The notes: generated by a model from the sequence alone, not told the origin. A stretch of 64,000 bases of DNA from Palleronia pontilimi (GCF_016412875.1 NZ_JAEKPD010000002.1:186001-250000); one strand, 5' to 3'. Positions 16,868 to 25,287 are shown, numbered from the stretch's first letter. Made by a program: numbers and translations.

Positions 16868-18844
16868 ATGTTTATCGAACTCGGTCATTTCGCCCTTATC
16901 CTCGCCCTCGTGCTGGCCGTCGTTCAGACGGTGCTGCCCCTTCTTGGCGCGTCGCGCGGCTGGGACAGCGCGATGGCGGCGGGCGGTCCCGCCGCGACGG
17001 CCCAGTTCGGCTGCCTGGCGCTGGCTTTCGGCGCCTTGACCTACGGCTTCGTGACATCGGATTTCTCGCTGTCGCTGGTGGCGGCGAACTCGCATACCGA
17101 TAAACCGATGCTCTACAAGGTCACGGGCGTCTGGGGGAATCACGAGGGCTCGATGCTGCTCTGGTGCGTGATCCTGGCGCTTTACGCCGCCATGGCCGCC
17201 ACGTTTGGCACCAATCTCAGGCCCAGCCTGCGGGCGCGGGTGTTGGGTGTGCAAGGCGCGATCAGCGTCGCGTTCCTGAGCTTTCTGATCTTCACCTCCA
17301 ACCCGTTCACCCGCCTGAGCGTGCCGCCCATGAACGGGTCCGACCTGAACCCGCTGCTGCAGGATCCCGGCTTGGCGTTCCACCCGCCGTTTCTCTACCT
17401 CGGCTACGTGGGTTTGAGCATGGCGTTCAGCTTCGCCGTCGCGGCGCTGATCGAAGGACGCGTGGACGCGGCCTGGGGACGCTGGGTGCGGCCCTGGACG
17501 CTGGCCGCGTGGTTGTTCCTGACCGTTGGCATCGCGCTGGGCTCGTGGTGGGCCTATTACGAGCTTGGCTGGGGCGGCTTCTGGTTCTGGGACCCGGTGG
17601 AAAACGCCAGCTTCATGCCGTGGCTGATCGCGGCGGCCTTGCTGCATTCGGCCATCGTGGTCGAAAAGCGCGAGGCGCTGAAGAGCTGGACCATCCTGCT
17701 GGCGATCCTGGCCTTCGGGTTTTCGCTGATCGGCGCGTTCATCGTGCGCTCGGGCGTGCTGACCTCGGTCCATGCCTTCGCCAACGATCCCGAGCGCGGC
17801 GTCTACCTGCTGGCGATCACCGGCGTCTTCATGGGCGGTGCGCTGATGCTCTACGCCGTGCGGGCCAGCGCGATGGAGGCCAAGGGTGTCTTCGGGCTGG
17901 CCTCCCGCGAAAGCGCGCTCGTCGCCAACAACGTGCTGCTCGCCGTGTCGGCCTTCGTGGTCTTCATCGGCACGGTCTGGCCGCTGCTGGCCGAAATGGT
18001 GTGGGACCGCAAGCTCAGCGTCGGCGCGCCCTTCTTCGATGCGGCCTTCACGCCCTTCATGGTCGCCCTGGCGGCGCTTCTGCCCCTGGGGTCGCTGATG
18101 CCCTGGAAACGGGCGAAGATGGACCGGGTGATGGCACCGCTCTGGGGGGCGCTGGCGCTTTCCATCACGATGGGCGCCCTGGTCTGGGTCATCCAGACCG
18201 GCGGCTCGATGCTGGCACCCTTCGGTGCTGTGCTGGCGTCCTGGGTGGTGATGGGTGTCCTTGTGGATCTCTGGACGCGCGCCGGTCGGGGGCGCGAATT
18301 TTCGGCGAAAATTCGGCGTCTCAGGCGACTGCCGCGCGCCGATTGGGGCAAGTCGGTCGCCCATACGGGCTTCGGCGTGACGCTGTTCGGCATCTGCGCG
18401 CTGACCGCCTGGCAGGTCGAGGACATCCGCGTGGCGCAGGAAGGCGAAAGCTTCGACGTGGCGGGCTACACGATCACGCTGGCCGACGTGCGCGGGGCGC
18501 GCGGTCCCAATTACGAGGCGACATTGGCGGTGATGGAGATCGCGCGTGGCGACCGGTCCGTCGCGACGCTGATCCCCGAAAAACGCTTCTACCCCGTCGC
18601 GCGCATGCCCACGACCGAGGCGGCGATCGATAACGGCATCCTGCGCGACATCTACGTCGTGATCGGCGATCCGCAGGACGGCGGGGGCTGGGCCGTTCGG
18701 ACCTATATCAAGCCGTTCGCCAACTGGATCTGGGCGGGCTGCATCATCATGGCGCTGGGCGGTTGCCTGAGCCTGTCGGATCGGCGCCACAGGGTGGCCG
18801 CGGGGGCCGCGAAGGCCCCGCCCGCAGCGGTGCCCGCCGAATGA
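16868..18844 (+). CDS. ccmF: Cytochrome c heme lyase subunit CcmF
   Basis: 658-residue multi-spanning inner-membrane protein, normal family length. The WWD heme-handling domain is intact (WGGFWFWDPVENASFMPW, about residue 233), preceded by GVWGNHEGSMLLW and followed by IRSGVLTSVHAFANDP-type sequence (here VRSGVLTSVHAFANDP) typical of CcmF. With CcmH it attaches heme delivered by CcmE to CXXCH apocytochromes in the periplasm. Its stop overlaps the ccmH start (ATGA). Confidence 0.97.
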   Translation: MFIELGHFALILALVLAVVQTVLPLLGASRGWDSAMAAGGPAATAQFGCLALAFGALTYGFVTSDFSLSLVAANSHTDKPMLYKVTGVWGNHEGSMLLWCVILALYAAMAATFGTNLRPSLRARVLGVQGAISVAFLSFLIFTSNPFTRLSVPPMNGSDLNPLLQDPGLAFHPPFLYLGYVGLSMAFSFAVAALIEGRVDAAWGRWVRPWTLAAWLFLTVGIALGSWWAYYELGWGGFWFWDPVENASFMPWLIAAALLHSAIVVEKREALKSWTILLAILAFGFSLIGAFIVRSGVLTSVHAFANDPERGVYLLAITGVFMGGALMLYAVRASAMEAKGVFGLASRESALVANNVLLAVSAFVVFIGTVWPLLAEMVWDRKLSVGAPFFDAAFTPFMVALAALLPLGSLMPWKRAKMDRVMAPLWGALALSITMGALVWVIQTGGSMLAPFGAVLASWVVMGVLVDLWTRAGRGREFSAKIRRLRRLPRADWGKSVAHTGFGVTLFGICALTAWQVEDIRVAQEGESFDVAGYTITLADVRGARGPNYEATLAVMEIARGDRSVATLIPEKRFYPVARMPTTEAAIDNGILRDIYVVIGDPQDGGGWAVRTYIKPFANWIWAGCIIMALGGCLSLSDRRHRVAAGAAKAPPAAVPAE

Positions 18845-19290
18845 TCCGCGTTGCGGTGCTTGTCTGGCTGCTCGCGATGCCCGCCTTCGCGGTGCAGCCG
18901 GACGAGATCCTGCAGAACCCCGCGCTGGAGGCGCGCGCGCGGGAGCTTTCGAAGAACCTGCGCTGCCTTGTCTGCCGCAACGAGAATATCGACGAATCCA
19001 ACGCCGATCTGGCGCGCGATCTGCGGCTGGCCGTGCGCGAGCGGCTGGTGGCGGGCGATGACGATGCCGAAGTCATCGACTACCTCGTCACGCGCTACGG
19101 CGAATACGTTCTTCTCAGGCCCAACGCGCGCGGCGTGAACCTGGTTCTCTGGCTGGCAGGGCCGATCATGGCCTTGGGCGGGGGGCTGATCGCACTGACC
19201 TATCTGCGGCGGCGCAAGGGGGCGGATGTGCGGCCCGACCCGCTGAGCGATGCCGAACGGGCCCGGCTGGAAGAGCTGACCGGCGACTGA
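18841..19290 (+). CDS. ccmH: Cytochrome c maturation protein CcmH (thiol reductant)
   Basis: 149 residues. A signal peptide (IRVAVLVWLLAMPAFA) precedes the LRCLVCRNENIDESNADLARDLR motif, whose LRCxxC cysteines reduce the apocytochrome heme-binding site. A C-terminal membrane anchor (LVLWLAGPIMALGGGLIALTYL) follows. Only the short N-terminal CcmH domain is present; the TPR CcmI part of E. coli CcmH is absent here. Overlaps ccmF by ATGA. Confidence 0.95.
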   Translation: MIRVAVLVWLLAMPAFAVQPDEILQNPALEARARELSKNLRCLVCRNENIDESNADLARDLRLAVRERLVAGDDDAEVIDYLVTRYGEYVLLRPNARGVNLVLWLAGPIMALGGGLIALTYLRRRKGADVRPDPLSDAERARLEELTGD

Positions 19291-19362
19291 CGGGGCGTCG
19301 GGCTTTGCGAAGCGTGCCCGCCGTGCCATCAAGGCGGCAACGCTTCGCGAAAGGATCCTGCG

Positions 19363-20139
19363 ATGAACTACGAGACCATCCGCCTGTCGGTTCGCGACGG
19401 CGTCGCCGTTCTCACCTTCCGCCGTCCCGAAAAGATGAACGCGCTCACAGCGCAGATGCGGGCAGAGATCCTGCACGCGGTCAAGAATCCCGGGGAAGAC
19501 GCGCGCGTGCTGGTGATGACGGGGCAGGGCGCGTCGTTTTGCTCAGGCCAGGATCTGGGTGACAGCGTCAGCCTGGACCAGGCCGACCTGGAACGCGTGC
19601 TGCGCGATGAATACGAGCCCATGCTGAAGGCCATCTACGACAGCCCGATCCCGACGATCAGCGCGGTCAACGGACCGGCGGCGGGCGCGGGTGCGAACCT
19701 GGCGCTGTCGGCGGACGTGGTGATCGCCACGCAAAGCGCGGTGTTCCTGCAGGCGTTCACGCGGATCGGGCTGATCCCGGATGCCGGTGGCACCTATTGG
19801 CTGCCGCGCCAGATGGGATTCGCAAAGGCCATGGGGGCGGCGCTGTTCGCCGAGCCGGTGACTGCACGCCAGGCGGCCGATTGGGGCATGATCTGGGAAG
19901 CGGTCGACGACGACGCCTTCCAGGATCACTGGTGGAGCCGTGCCCAACATCTGGCAAAGGGGCCGACCGTGGCCTATCGCAACGTGAAGCGGGCCTTGCG
20001 CGGCACCTACGAGAACGGCCTGCAGGCGCAGCTGGACCTAGAAGCGTCGCTTCAGGGGGAATGCGGGCAGACGCGGGACTTCAAGGAAGGCGTCGTTGCG
20101 TTCCTGGAAAAGCGCAAGCCCGACTACCAGGGCCGCTAG
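19363..20139 (+). CDS. Enoyl-CoA hydratase/isomerase family protein, PaaG-like
   Basis: 258-residue crotonase-fold protein. It has the oxyanion-hole segments SFCSGQDLGD and AVNGPAAGAGANLALSAD, and the LIPDAGGTYWLPRQMG block in which the Asp is the catalytic acid of PaaG-type isomerases, while the usual hydratase Glu pair is not evident. That points to a 2-(epoxydihydrophenyl)acetyl-CoA isomerase or related ring isomerase rather than a plain beta-oxidation hydratase. No other paa genes are in the window, so the pathway is unproven. Its stop shares the TAG of a CTAG with the convergent transglutaminase gene. Confidence 0.85.
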   Translation: MNYETIRLSVRDGVAVLTFRRPEKMNALTAQMRAEILHAVKNPGEDARVLVMTGQGASFCSGQDLGDSVSLDQADLERVLRDEYEPMLKAIYDSPIPTISAVNGPAAGAGANLALSADVVIATQSAVFLQAFTRIGLIPDAGGTYWLPRQMGFAKAMGAALFAEPVTARQAADWGMIWEAVDDDAFQDHWWSRAQHLAKGPTVAYRNVKRALRGTYENGLQAQLDLEASLQGECGQTRDFKEGVVAFLEKRKPDYQGR

Positions 20140-20912
20140 GCCTGCGAGACGGTGATCCGCTGATCTTTCAGCGTCACCCAGCCATAGCTTGTGAGAAAAG
20201 CGATGTCGGCGGCGTCGCGGCCCACGCCGATGATCGCGGTCTCTGAGGCGCTCGCCATCCCGGTCGGATCGACGATGCGCCAGTCCCCGTCCAGCCAGAC
20301 CTGAACGACGGCGTGGAAATCCTGCGGCGTGACGCGCGGCGCGTAGCAACTGACCATGCGCGCTGGGATCGCCGCGGCGCGGGCGAGCGAGATCATCACG
20401 TGGGCGTAATCGCGGCAGATGCCGCGGCGTGACACGAAGGTGTCGATGGCGGTGGTCGTGGCTTGCGAGGCTCCGGGCGCGTAGGTGAACCGCGTTTCGA
20501 TCCAGCGCGCGACCGCGTCCACGAAGGCCCCGCCCGACAGGTGGCCGAACTGCGAGTCGGTGAAGCTTTGGAACTCGTCGGACGGGCAGAAGCGGGACGC
20601 CATCAGGTAGCGAACGGCCTCGTGCGGCAATTGGTGGACGGGATCCTGGGACAGGGTGCTCAGGTCCGGGTCGGACCGGTCGATCCGGATCTCGGCGTTG
20701 TAGCTGCAGATCAGGCGTTGATCGCAATGCAGCCAGACCCGCGTGCCCACGCCGTCCTCGGCCGCGATCCGGTGCAGATGCGCCGTCTGGCCGGGATCGA
20801 ACTTGGCGCCGATCACGGACTGGTCGGGCATGGCGGCGGCTTCGATCTGGACCAGCAGATCGGCGGGCGCTTCGATGCCGTAATCGAGGGTGGCCGAGAC
20901 GTTGAGGCGCAT
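20136..20912 (-). CDS. Transglutaminase-like cysteine protease family protein
   Basis: 258 residues. The N-terminal beta domain (LNVSATLDYGIEAPADLLVQIEAA) is followed by the transglutaminase catalytic core with Cys in RRGICRDYAHVMI, His in QDFHAVVQVWLDG and Asp in WRIVDPTGMA, a complete triad. No signal peptide when started at MRLNVSA (cat at 20910-20912); a longer in-frame ATG at 21014 adds 34 unconserved residues. Such proteins are usually cytosolic amidase or peptidase-like enzymes with unknown targets. Convergent with the PaaG-like gene, 4-bp overlap. Confidence 0.88.
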   Translation of the reverse strand: MRLNVSATLDYGIEAPADLLVQIEAAAMPDQSVIGAKFDPGQTAHLHRIAAEDGVGTRVWLHCDQRLICSYNAEIRIDRSDPDLSTLSQDPVHQLPHEAVRYLMASRFCPSDEFQSFTDSQFGHLSGGAFVDAVARWIETRFTYAPGASQATTTAIDTFVSRRGICRDYAHVMISLARAAAIPARMVSCYAPRVTPQDFHAVVQVWLDGDWRIVDPTGMASASETAIIGVGRDAADIAFLTSYGWVTLKDQRITVSQA

Positions 20913-21049
20913 CCGGGCGCTCCTTGATGTGAGGGATGTGGACCGGCGCACATCGCATGCGCGGCATTTGAGCGAGGGGGGCGGGAACGCAGCGTGTCCG
21001 ACCTCGTTACCCATCCGAAGACGGAAACACCACGAAAGGATCCAGTCGA

Positions 21050-22150
21050 ATGCCCGATATGAGCAATCTTTTTTCGCCGATCATGATGGGCGGCGTCGAG
21101 CTGCCCAACCGCGTCCTGATGGCGCCCCTGACGCGCAACCGGGCGCAGTCGGACGGCACGCCCAAGGACATGGCGCAGATCTACTATGCCCAGCGGGCCA
21201 GCGCGGGCATGATCCTGACCGAGGCCACCCAGGTCTGCGCCATGGGCAAGGGCTACCTCGACACGCCGGGCATCTATACCGACGATCACGTGACGGGCTG
21301 GAAGAAGATCACCGATGCGGTGCACGCGCAGGGCGGCCGGATCTACATGCAGCTGTGGCATGTGGGCCGGATCAGCCACGTGTCGCTCTTGCCCGAAGGC
21401 CGCAAGCCTTTGGCGCCCTCGGCGGTGCGGGCCGACCAGCAGACCTTCACCGCCAACGGGTTCGAGGATTGCTCGGAACCCGAAGTCATGAGCGTCGAGC
21501 AGATCCGCGAGACCATCGAGCATTTCCGCCACGGCGCCGAGATGGCGAAGAAGGCGGGGTTCGACGGGGTCGAGGTCCACGCCGCGAATGGCTATCTTCT
21601 GGACCAGTTCCTGAAGGACGGCGTCAACAAGCGCGATGACGATTACGGCGGCACGCCCGAAAAGCGGATGCGGATCGTGTCGGAAATCATCGACGCGGTG
21701 GCCACTGTCTGGCCGCGCGACCGGATCGGCGTGCGCGTATCGCCCTACGGCAATTTCAACGACATGTCCGACAGCGACCCGGAGGCGCATTTCACGCCGG
21801 TCTACAAGATGCTGAGCGACAAGAAGCTGGCCTATCTGCACGTGGTCGAGCAATTCCCGGGCAGCGAGACGGACGACGCGACGATGCAAAGCCTGAAGCG
21901 GTTGGGCGATCTTTACGACGGGTTCATCATCAGCAACGGCGGCTACACGCCGGAGAAAGCGTCGCAGGCGGTCGCGTTGGGGCATTGCCACGCGGTGACC
22001 TTCGGGCGCGACTTCATCGCCACGCCGGACCTGCCCGAACGCATCCGCACGGGCGTCGCGTTGAACGAGCCGGACCCCGACACGTTCTATGGCGGCGGCG
22101 AGGAAGGGTACATCGACTATCCCTTCATGGACGAAATCAAGGCCGCCTGA
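21050..22150 (+). CDS. Old Yellow Enzyme family ene-reductase (NemA-like)
   Basis: 366-residue FMN-dependent NADPH oxidoreductase with a TIM barrel. Hallmarks: NRVLMAPLTRNRA near the N-terminus, MQLWHVGRISH, the substrate-binding H-x-x-N motif in VEVHAANGYLLDQFL, DDYGGTPEKRMRI, and the phosphate-binding FGRDFIATPDLPERI. It reduces activated C=C bonds in electrophiles such as N-ethylmaleimide, nitro esters or enals. Monocistronic, with an intrinsic terminator 24 bp after the stop. Confidence 0.93.
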   Translation: MPDMSNLFSPIMMGGVELPNRVLMAPLTRNRAQSDGTPKDMAQIYYAQRASAGMILTEATQVCAMGKGYLDTPGIYTDDHVTGWKKITDAVHAQGGRIYMQLWHVGRISHVSLLPEGRKPLAPSAVRADQQTFTANGFEDCSEPEVMSVEQIRETIEHFRHGAEMAKKAGFDGVEVHAANGYLLDQFLKDGVNKRDDDYGGTPEKRMRIVSEIIDAVATVWPRDRIGVRVSPYGNFNDMSDSDPEAHFTPVYKMLSDKKLAYLHVVEQFPGSETDDATMQSLKRLGDLYDGFIISNGGYTPEKASQAVALGHCHAVTFGRDFIATPDLPERIRTGVALNEPDPDTFYGGGEEGYIDYPFMDEIKAA

Positions 22151-22173
22151 GCGGTATCCAATCCGGCAAAACC

Positions 22174-22202
22174 AAAGGCCGCCCCCCGGGGGCGGCCTTT
22201 TT
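22174..22202. terminator. Bidirectional intrinsic terminator
   Basis: AAAGGCCGCCCCCC / GGGGGCGGCCTTT stem, T-run on the plus strand (TTTTT) and A-run on the left giving T on the minus strand. It separates the ene-reductase from the minus-strand acidic-protein gene that ends at 22222. Confidence 0.88.
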
Positions 22203-22221
22203 CTCGAGCGACTTTCGGGGG

Positions 22222-22965
22222 TCAAGCCACTTCGAGCGGGTCCTGGAATGGGTCTTCCGGAGTGTCGAAATCCGCCTGTTGTTCCTCGGTGAGCGGGTCG
22301 AGCAGCAGCAGATCGTCGTCGCCGGTGACCGCGCCGTCGAGCCCGGTGCCAAGGTCGCCGTAATCCACCTGCGTTTCGTCCTCGAGGACTTCGGCTTGCG
22401 GGGGTGCGTCCTGGGTCGCATCTTCCGCCGGGGGCTGCTCTTGCGGCGGCTCGTCCATTTCGGTGGCCGCGGGCGCGCTCCCGCCGATCGTCACGCTGGC
22501 GTCGCTGGCCTCTGCGTCCTCCAGGACAACGGTGAAATCCATGGCCTCGATATCAAGCAGGCTGAGATCGAATTGGGGGTGGGACAGCGTGAAAGAGGTC
22601 TCGTCCGGCTCGTCCGAACCGCGCCCCGCGGGTCCGAGCTTCACGCTGACATCCTGTGCCTCGGGGTCGTTCGTCTTGCCGCCTTTGAAGCCGGGCCCCT
22701 TGCCGGGATTGTCGAACGCGTTTTCGTTTGGGGACGATTTCGAGATGTTCGCGCCCTTCGCGATCAGCCCGTCCAACAGGTCCGGGTCGGCAAAGTCGAA
22801 AGACACGTTCTTGATATCCCCGGCCGCGCCATCGTCATTCAGGACGCTCAGCGTCATGTCCAGGTCGCCCTTTGCGGTTTCACTGACGGTGATCTCGATA
22901 TCCACGTCGCCGGAAATGACGAACGTCATGTTGGCAAACTCTTCCGCTCCAGTTTTTCGGCCCAT
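22222..22965 (-). CDS. Acidic paralog A of the 22-27 kb island
   Basis: 247 residues, very acidic, no signal peptide, no membrane segment and no cysteine seen. The N-terminal about 160 residues share a domain with the genes at 23222 and 24493: FVISGDVDIEITVSET, VSFDFADPDLLDGL, then TSFTLSHPQFDLSLLDIEAMDF and VTIGGSAP. This copy is the most diverged: the NLGGGVNIKG and GSRDGSLK blocks of the other two are missing or altered. An acidic Pro/Gln-rich tail follows, ending LTEEQQADFDTPEDPFQDPLEVA, very like the end of paralog B. TTGGAG precedes the start. Function unknown; similar domains, as I recall, occur inside large calcium-binding type I secreted proteins, so export by such a system is an inference. 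Confidence 0.8.
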   Translation of the reverse strand: MGRKTGAEEFANMTFVISGDVDIEITVSETAKGDLDMTLSVLNDDGAAGDIKNVSFDFADPDLLDGLIAKGANISKSSPNENAFDNPGKGPGFKGGKTNDPEAQDVSVKLGPAGRGSDEPDETSFTLSHPQFDLSLLDIEAMDFTVVLEDAEASDASVTIGGSAPAATEMDEPPQEQPPAEDATQDAPPQAEVLEDETQVDYGDLGTGLDGAVTGDDDLLLLDPLTEEQQADFDTPEDPFQDPLEVA

Positions 22966-23059
22966 GCCCTACTCCAATATGCTGTTGTTCAGGCACGAGA
23001 TTGACTCAGTTTGGGGCGAATTTTTGACAAGGCATTTTACGGCCGGATCACGGTTCAGA

Positions 23060-23067
23060 ATGGTTAA
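23060..23067 (-). promoter_or_regulatory. CtrA-like half-site upstream of paralog A
   Basis: TTAACCAT on the minus strand, about 95 bp before the start of paralog A. It matches the strong half of the CtrA consensus; a second half-site 7 bp upstream is poor (ATTA). Low confidence alone. Confidence 0.25.
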
Positions 23068-23169
23068 CAAAGCGTAATCGGACGTTGCATTGTGCACCGA
23101 TCTTTGCCGGGAGACGGCTTAATTCAAAAAAATCTGGCAGCGCGCATCACGCTTGCCGACATTTCGAAT

Positions 23170-23200
23170 AAAAAAGGGCCACCGAATTGGGCGGCCCTTT
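23170..23200 (-). terminator. Intrinsic terminator of paralog B
   Basis: AAAGGGCC / GGCCCTTT stem, 12-nt loop, six Ts on the minus strand. It lies 22 bp after the paralog B stop and shows that paralogs A and B are separate transcripts. Confidence 0.85.
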
Positions 23201-23221
23201 AAATTCTCTTCTGCACTGGTC

Positions 23222-24055
23222 TCAGCCGATTGGCATCGGATCGGCGATCAGGTCTTCGGGCTCGTCGAAGGCTGCGATCTCTTCGTCCGTGAGCGGTTCG
23301 AGCCACGGCAGATCCGTGCCGTCCAACACCGGCTCTTCCGTCGGGCCGTCGACCGGATCGATCTGCTCCGGTGGCGTATCTGACAGCAATGCGTCCTCGG
23401 CGGTGGGCTGTGCGTCGATCGGCTCGTCCGGCGGCATCCCGTCGATGGGCAGGTCCGCGATGGGCTCATCCACCACGGGTTCGTCGATCGGGATGTCGTT
23501 GTCGACCGGCGTGCCGTCAGGATCATCTACACCATCAAGAACGGTCGCTTCGGGTGCCGTTCCGCCGATTTTCAGCGAACCGTCACGCGAACCGTCAATC
23601 TCGCCGACCGACGTCATGCGGACACCGAAATCCATGTTCTCGATATCGGCCAGGCTCAGGTCGTAATCGGGATGGCTGAGCGTGAACGAGGTCATTTGGA
23701 TGTCGTCCTTGGCCATCCCGGACGTGCCAAACCGAACACCGATGTCGAAAAGATCGGTGTCGTTGACCAGCTCGCCCTTGATGTTCACGCCACCGCCAAG
23801 ATTGTCCACGGCATCGTATTCGAATTGGCTGTTCGTGATATCGGCACCGTCCGCCGTCAGGCTTCCGACGAGATCCGGATCCCCGAAATCGAAGAAAAGA
23901 CCGTTCAGATCGGCGGTCATTTCACCTTCCATGACCTCAACCGTGAATTCCAGACAGCCATCGGCGGTCTCGGTCACCGTCACCTTCACGTTGACGTCGC
24001 CAGCCAGGACGAATTCCATGCTCGCAGGTACTACTTCAGTTGCTAATTCTTCCAT
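23222..24055 (-). CDS. Acidic paralog B of the 22-27 kb island
   Basis: 277 residues, extremely acidic. Start ATG 24055 has GGAG 7 nt upstream; an in-frame ATG at 24109 would add a basic, unconserved leader. The conserved domain (about residues 15-165) reads EFVLAGDVNVKVTVTET, DLNGLFFDFGDPDLV, NLGGGVNIKGELVN, FDIGVRFGTSGMAKDD, MDFGVRMTSVGE and GSRDGSLKIGGTAPEA. A roughly 110-residue tail made almost only of D, E, P, I, V, L, G and T follows, ending LTDEEIAAFDEPEDLIADPMPIG. No signal peptide, no transmembrane helix, one Cys. Probably an exported or surface-associated Ca2+-binding-type module; no function can be assigned. Confidence 0.82.
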   Translation of the reverse strand: MEELATEVVPASMEFVLAGDVNVKVTVTETADGCLEFTVEVMEGEMTADLNGLFFDFGDPDLVGSLTADGADITNSQFEYDAVDNLGGGVNIKGELVNDTDLFDIGVRFGTSGMAKDDIQMTSFTLSHPDYDLSLADIENMDFGVRMTSVGEIDGSRDGSLKIGGTAPEATVLDGVDDPDGTPVDNDIPIDEPVVDEPIADLPIDGMPPDEPIDAQPTAEDALLSDTPPEQIDPVDGPTEEPVLDGTDLPWLEPLTDEEIAAFDEPEDLIADPMPIG

Positions 24056-24059
24056 TGTC

Positions 24060-24089
24060 TCACTCCGCCTTAAGCCCCTTGCGGAGTGA
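24060..24089 (-). promoter_or_regulatory. Hairpin sequestering the paralog B ribosome-binding site
   Basis: On the minus strand TCACTCCGC / GCGGAGTGA form a perfect 9-bp stem with a 12-nt loop. The right arm contains the GGAG that serves the ATG at 24055, so the folded leader would block initiation unless opened by a factor, an sRNA or temperature. Confidence 0.5.
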
Positions 24090-24455
24090 ATGACCGCACT
24101 TTGAGGCAAGTTTTAGGCAAGTGTGTTTGAGCAGCAGACTTGTTGTCCGATCGTGGATAAAGCTGTGACGATCGAGTGATTTCAGGCTATATTCAAAACA
24201 GAGATCCGCCGTAATTCGCATTAACCTGTATTTCGACGTTCGTTCTAAGTCCCCCTGGTCCGATTGCGCCCGCTTCGATTCGCGGATGCGGTCGAAGGCT
24301 TTCCGCCGGGGCCTTAATTCAGAGGAGCAACCAGCCCTCGATCAGAGATATAGCTAAATGAATTCGGCGAGTGATCCGGGGCGGACTTGGGTGTCGGCCT
24401 TGGTCGGAAATCATCCGAGCTCTGGGATGATCGCCCGGATCCGATTGGGCGGATG
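24090..24455. other. Non-coding, relatively AT-rich spacer between paralogs B and C
   Basis: About 365 bp with no supported gene on either strand. Apart from the weak promoter for paralog B I see nothing specific. Its composition is clearly less GC-rich than the surrounding core genes, in keeping with an accessory island. Confidence 0.6.
24186..24214 (-). promoter_or_regulatory. Weak candidate promoter for paralog B
   Basis: -35-like TTACGG (24214-24209) and -10-like TATAGC (24191-24186) with 17-nt spacer on the minus strand. It would give a leader of about 125 nt that includes the hairpin at 24060-24089. The -35 is poor. Confidence 0.3.
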
Positions 24456-24482
24456 GCGGATCGCGCCTGGGACGCGATCCGC
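24456..24482. other. Strong hairpin at the 3' end of paralog C
   Basis: Perfect 10-bp arms GCGGATCGCG / CGCGATCCGC with a 7-nt loop, 11 bp after the paralog C stop on the minus strand. No T-run follows, so it is either a Rho-assisted terminator or a 3' stabiliser. Confidence 0.55.
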
Positions 24483-24492
24483 ATCATTCGTG

Positions 24493-25287
24493 TCAGAGGA
24501 TCGAGAAATCGTCGGTGATCACGCCGGGATCGAGCGGATTGTCCACCAGCAGGCCACCGTCGATGGTCGTGCTCGGATCGCTCAGGCCAAAGTCGAGCTC
24601 GCCACCCAGCAGCGGATCGTCGCCCAGAAGGGGATCGTCAAAGCCGTCCCCTGGACCGCCGAGATCCCCGAAATCGAACTCGTCATCGCCCGGGGGCGGG
24701 TTGTCGGGCAGATCGCCACCGCCGCCCGAAGGCAGGTCGTCGACAACATCATCGACCGGATCTTCGATGGCGGGCGCATCGGGGCTGGTTCCGCCCAGCT
24801 TCAGCGAACCGTCTCGGCTGCCGCCAATTTCGCCGACGGACGTCAGGCGCACCGCGAAATCCATGTTCGCTACGTTTTCTAGCGTCAGCGGCTCAGACCC
24901 GTGGGTGAGCGTGAAGGTGGTGAACTGGATGTCGTCCTTCGACATGCCCGATGTGCCCAGACGCGCGCCCGCGTCGAATAGATCGGTGTTGTTGATCAGG
25001 TCGCCCTTGATGTTGACGCCGCCGCCCAGGTTCGACACCCCGTCATATTCGAACTGGGTATTGGTGACCATTTCGCCGTCGATCATCAGACCATCCACCA
25101 GGCCGGGATTGGCGAAGTCGAAGAACAGCCCGTTCAGGTCGCCGATCATCCCATTCTTGGTCAGGACGTCGACCGTGAAGGTCAGACCGCCTTCGCCGTT
25201 TTCGGTCACGGTGACTTCGACGTTCACCTCGCCTTCGATGATGAAGCTCATGCTGCGAGCGGTGATCGGGTTCGTCATATCTGTCAT
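24493..25287 (-). CDS. Acidic paralog C of the 22-27 kb island
   Basis: 264 residues. The start at ATG 25287 has GGAG 6 nt upstream; a GTG four codons earlier overlaps that site and is less likely. The domain is closest to paralog B: SFIIEGEVNVEVTVTENGEG, GDLNGLFFDFANPGLVDGL, NLGGGVNIKGDLINNTDLFD, GARLGTSGMSKDDIQ, MDFAVRLTSVGEIGGSRDGS. The tail (about residues 170-264) is Gly/Asp/Pro-rich (SGGGGDLPDNPPPGDDEFDFGDLG) and ends ITDDFSIL, an acidic residue followed by hydrophobic residues, which resembles the extreme C-terminus of type I secretion substrates. No signal peptide or membrane segment. Function unknown. Confidence 0.82.
   Translation of the reverse strand: MTDMTNPITARSMSFIIEGEVNVEVTVTENGEGGLTFTVDVLTKNGMIGDLNGLFFDFANPGLVDGLMIDGEMVTNTQFEYDGVSNLGGGVNIKGDLINNTDLFDAGARLGTSGMSKDDIQFTTFTLTHGSEPLTLENVANMDFAVRLTSVGEIGGSRDGSLKLGGTSPDAPAIEDPVDDVVDDLPSGGGGDLPDNPPPGDDEFDFGDLGGPGDGFDDPLLGDDPLLGGELDFGLSDPSTTIDGGLLVDNPLDPGVITDDFSIL

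Noticed and set aside
15953-18790. 945-codon minus-strand frame opposite ccmF
   Set aside because: Shadow of ccmF with no recognisable domain and His/Arg/Gly-rich low-complexity translation.
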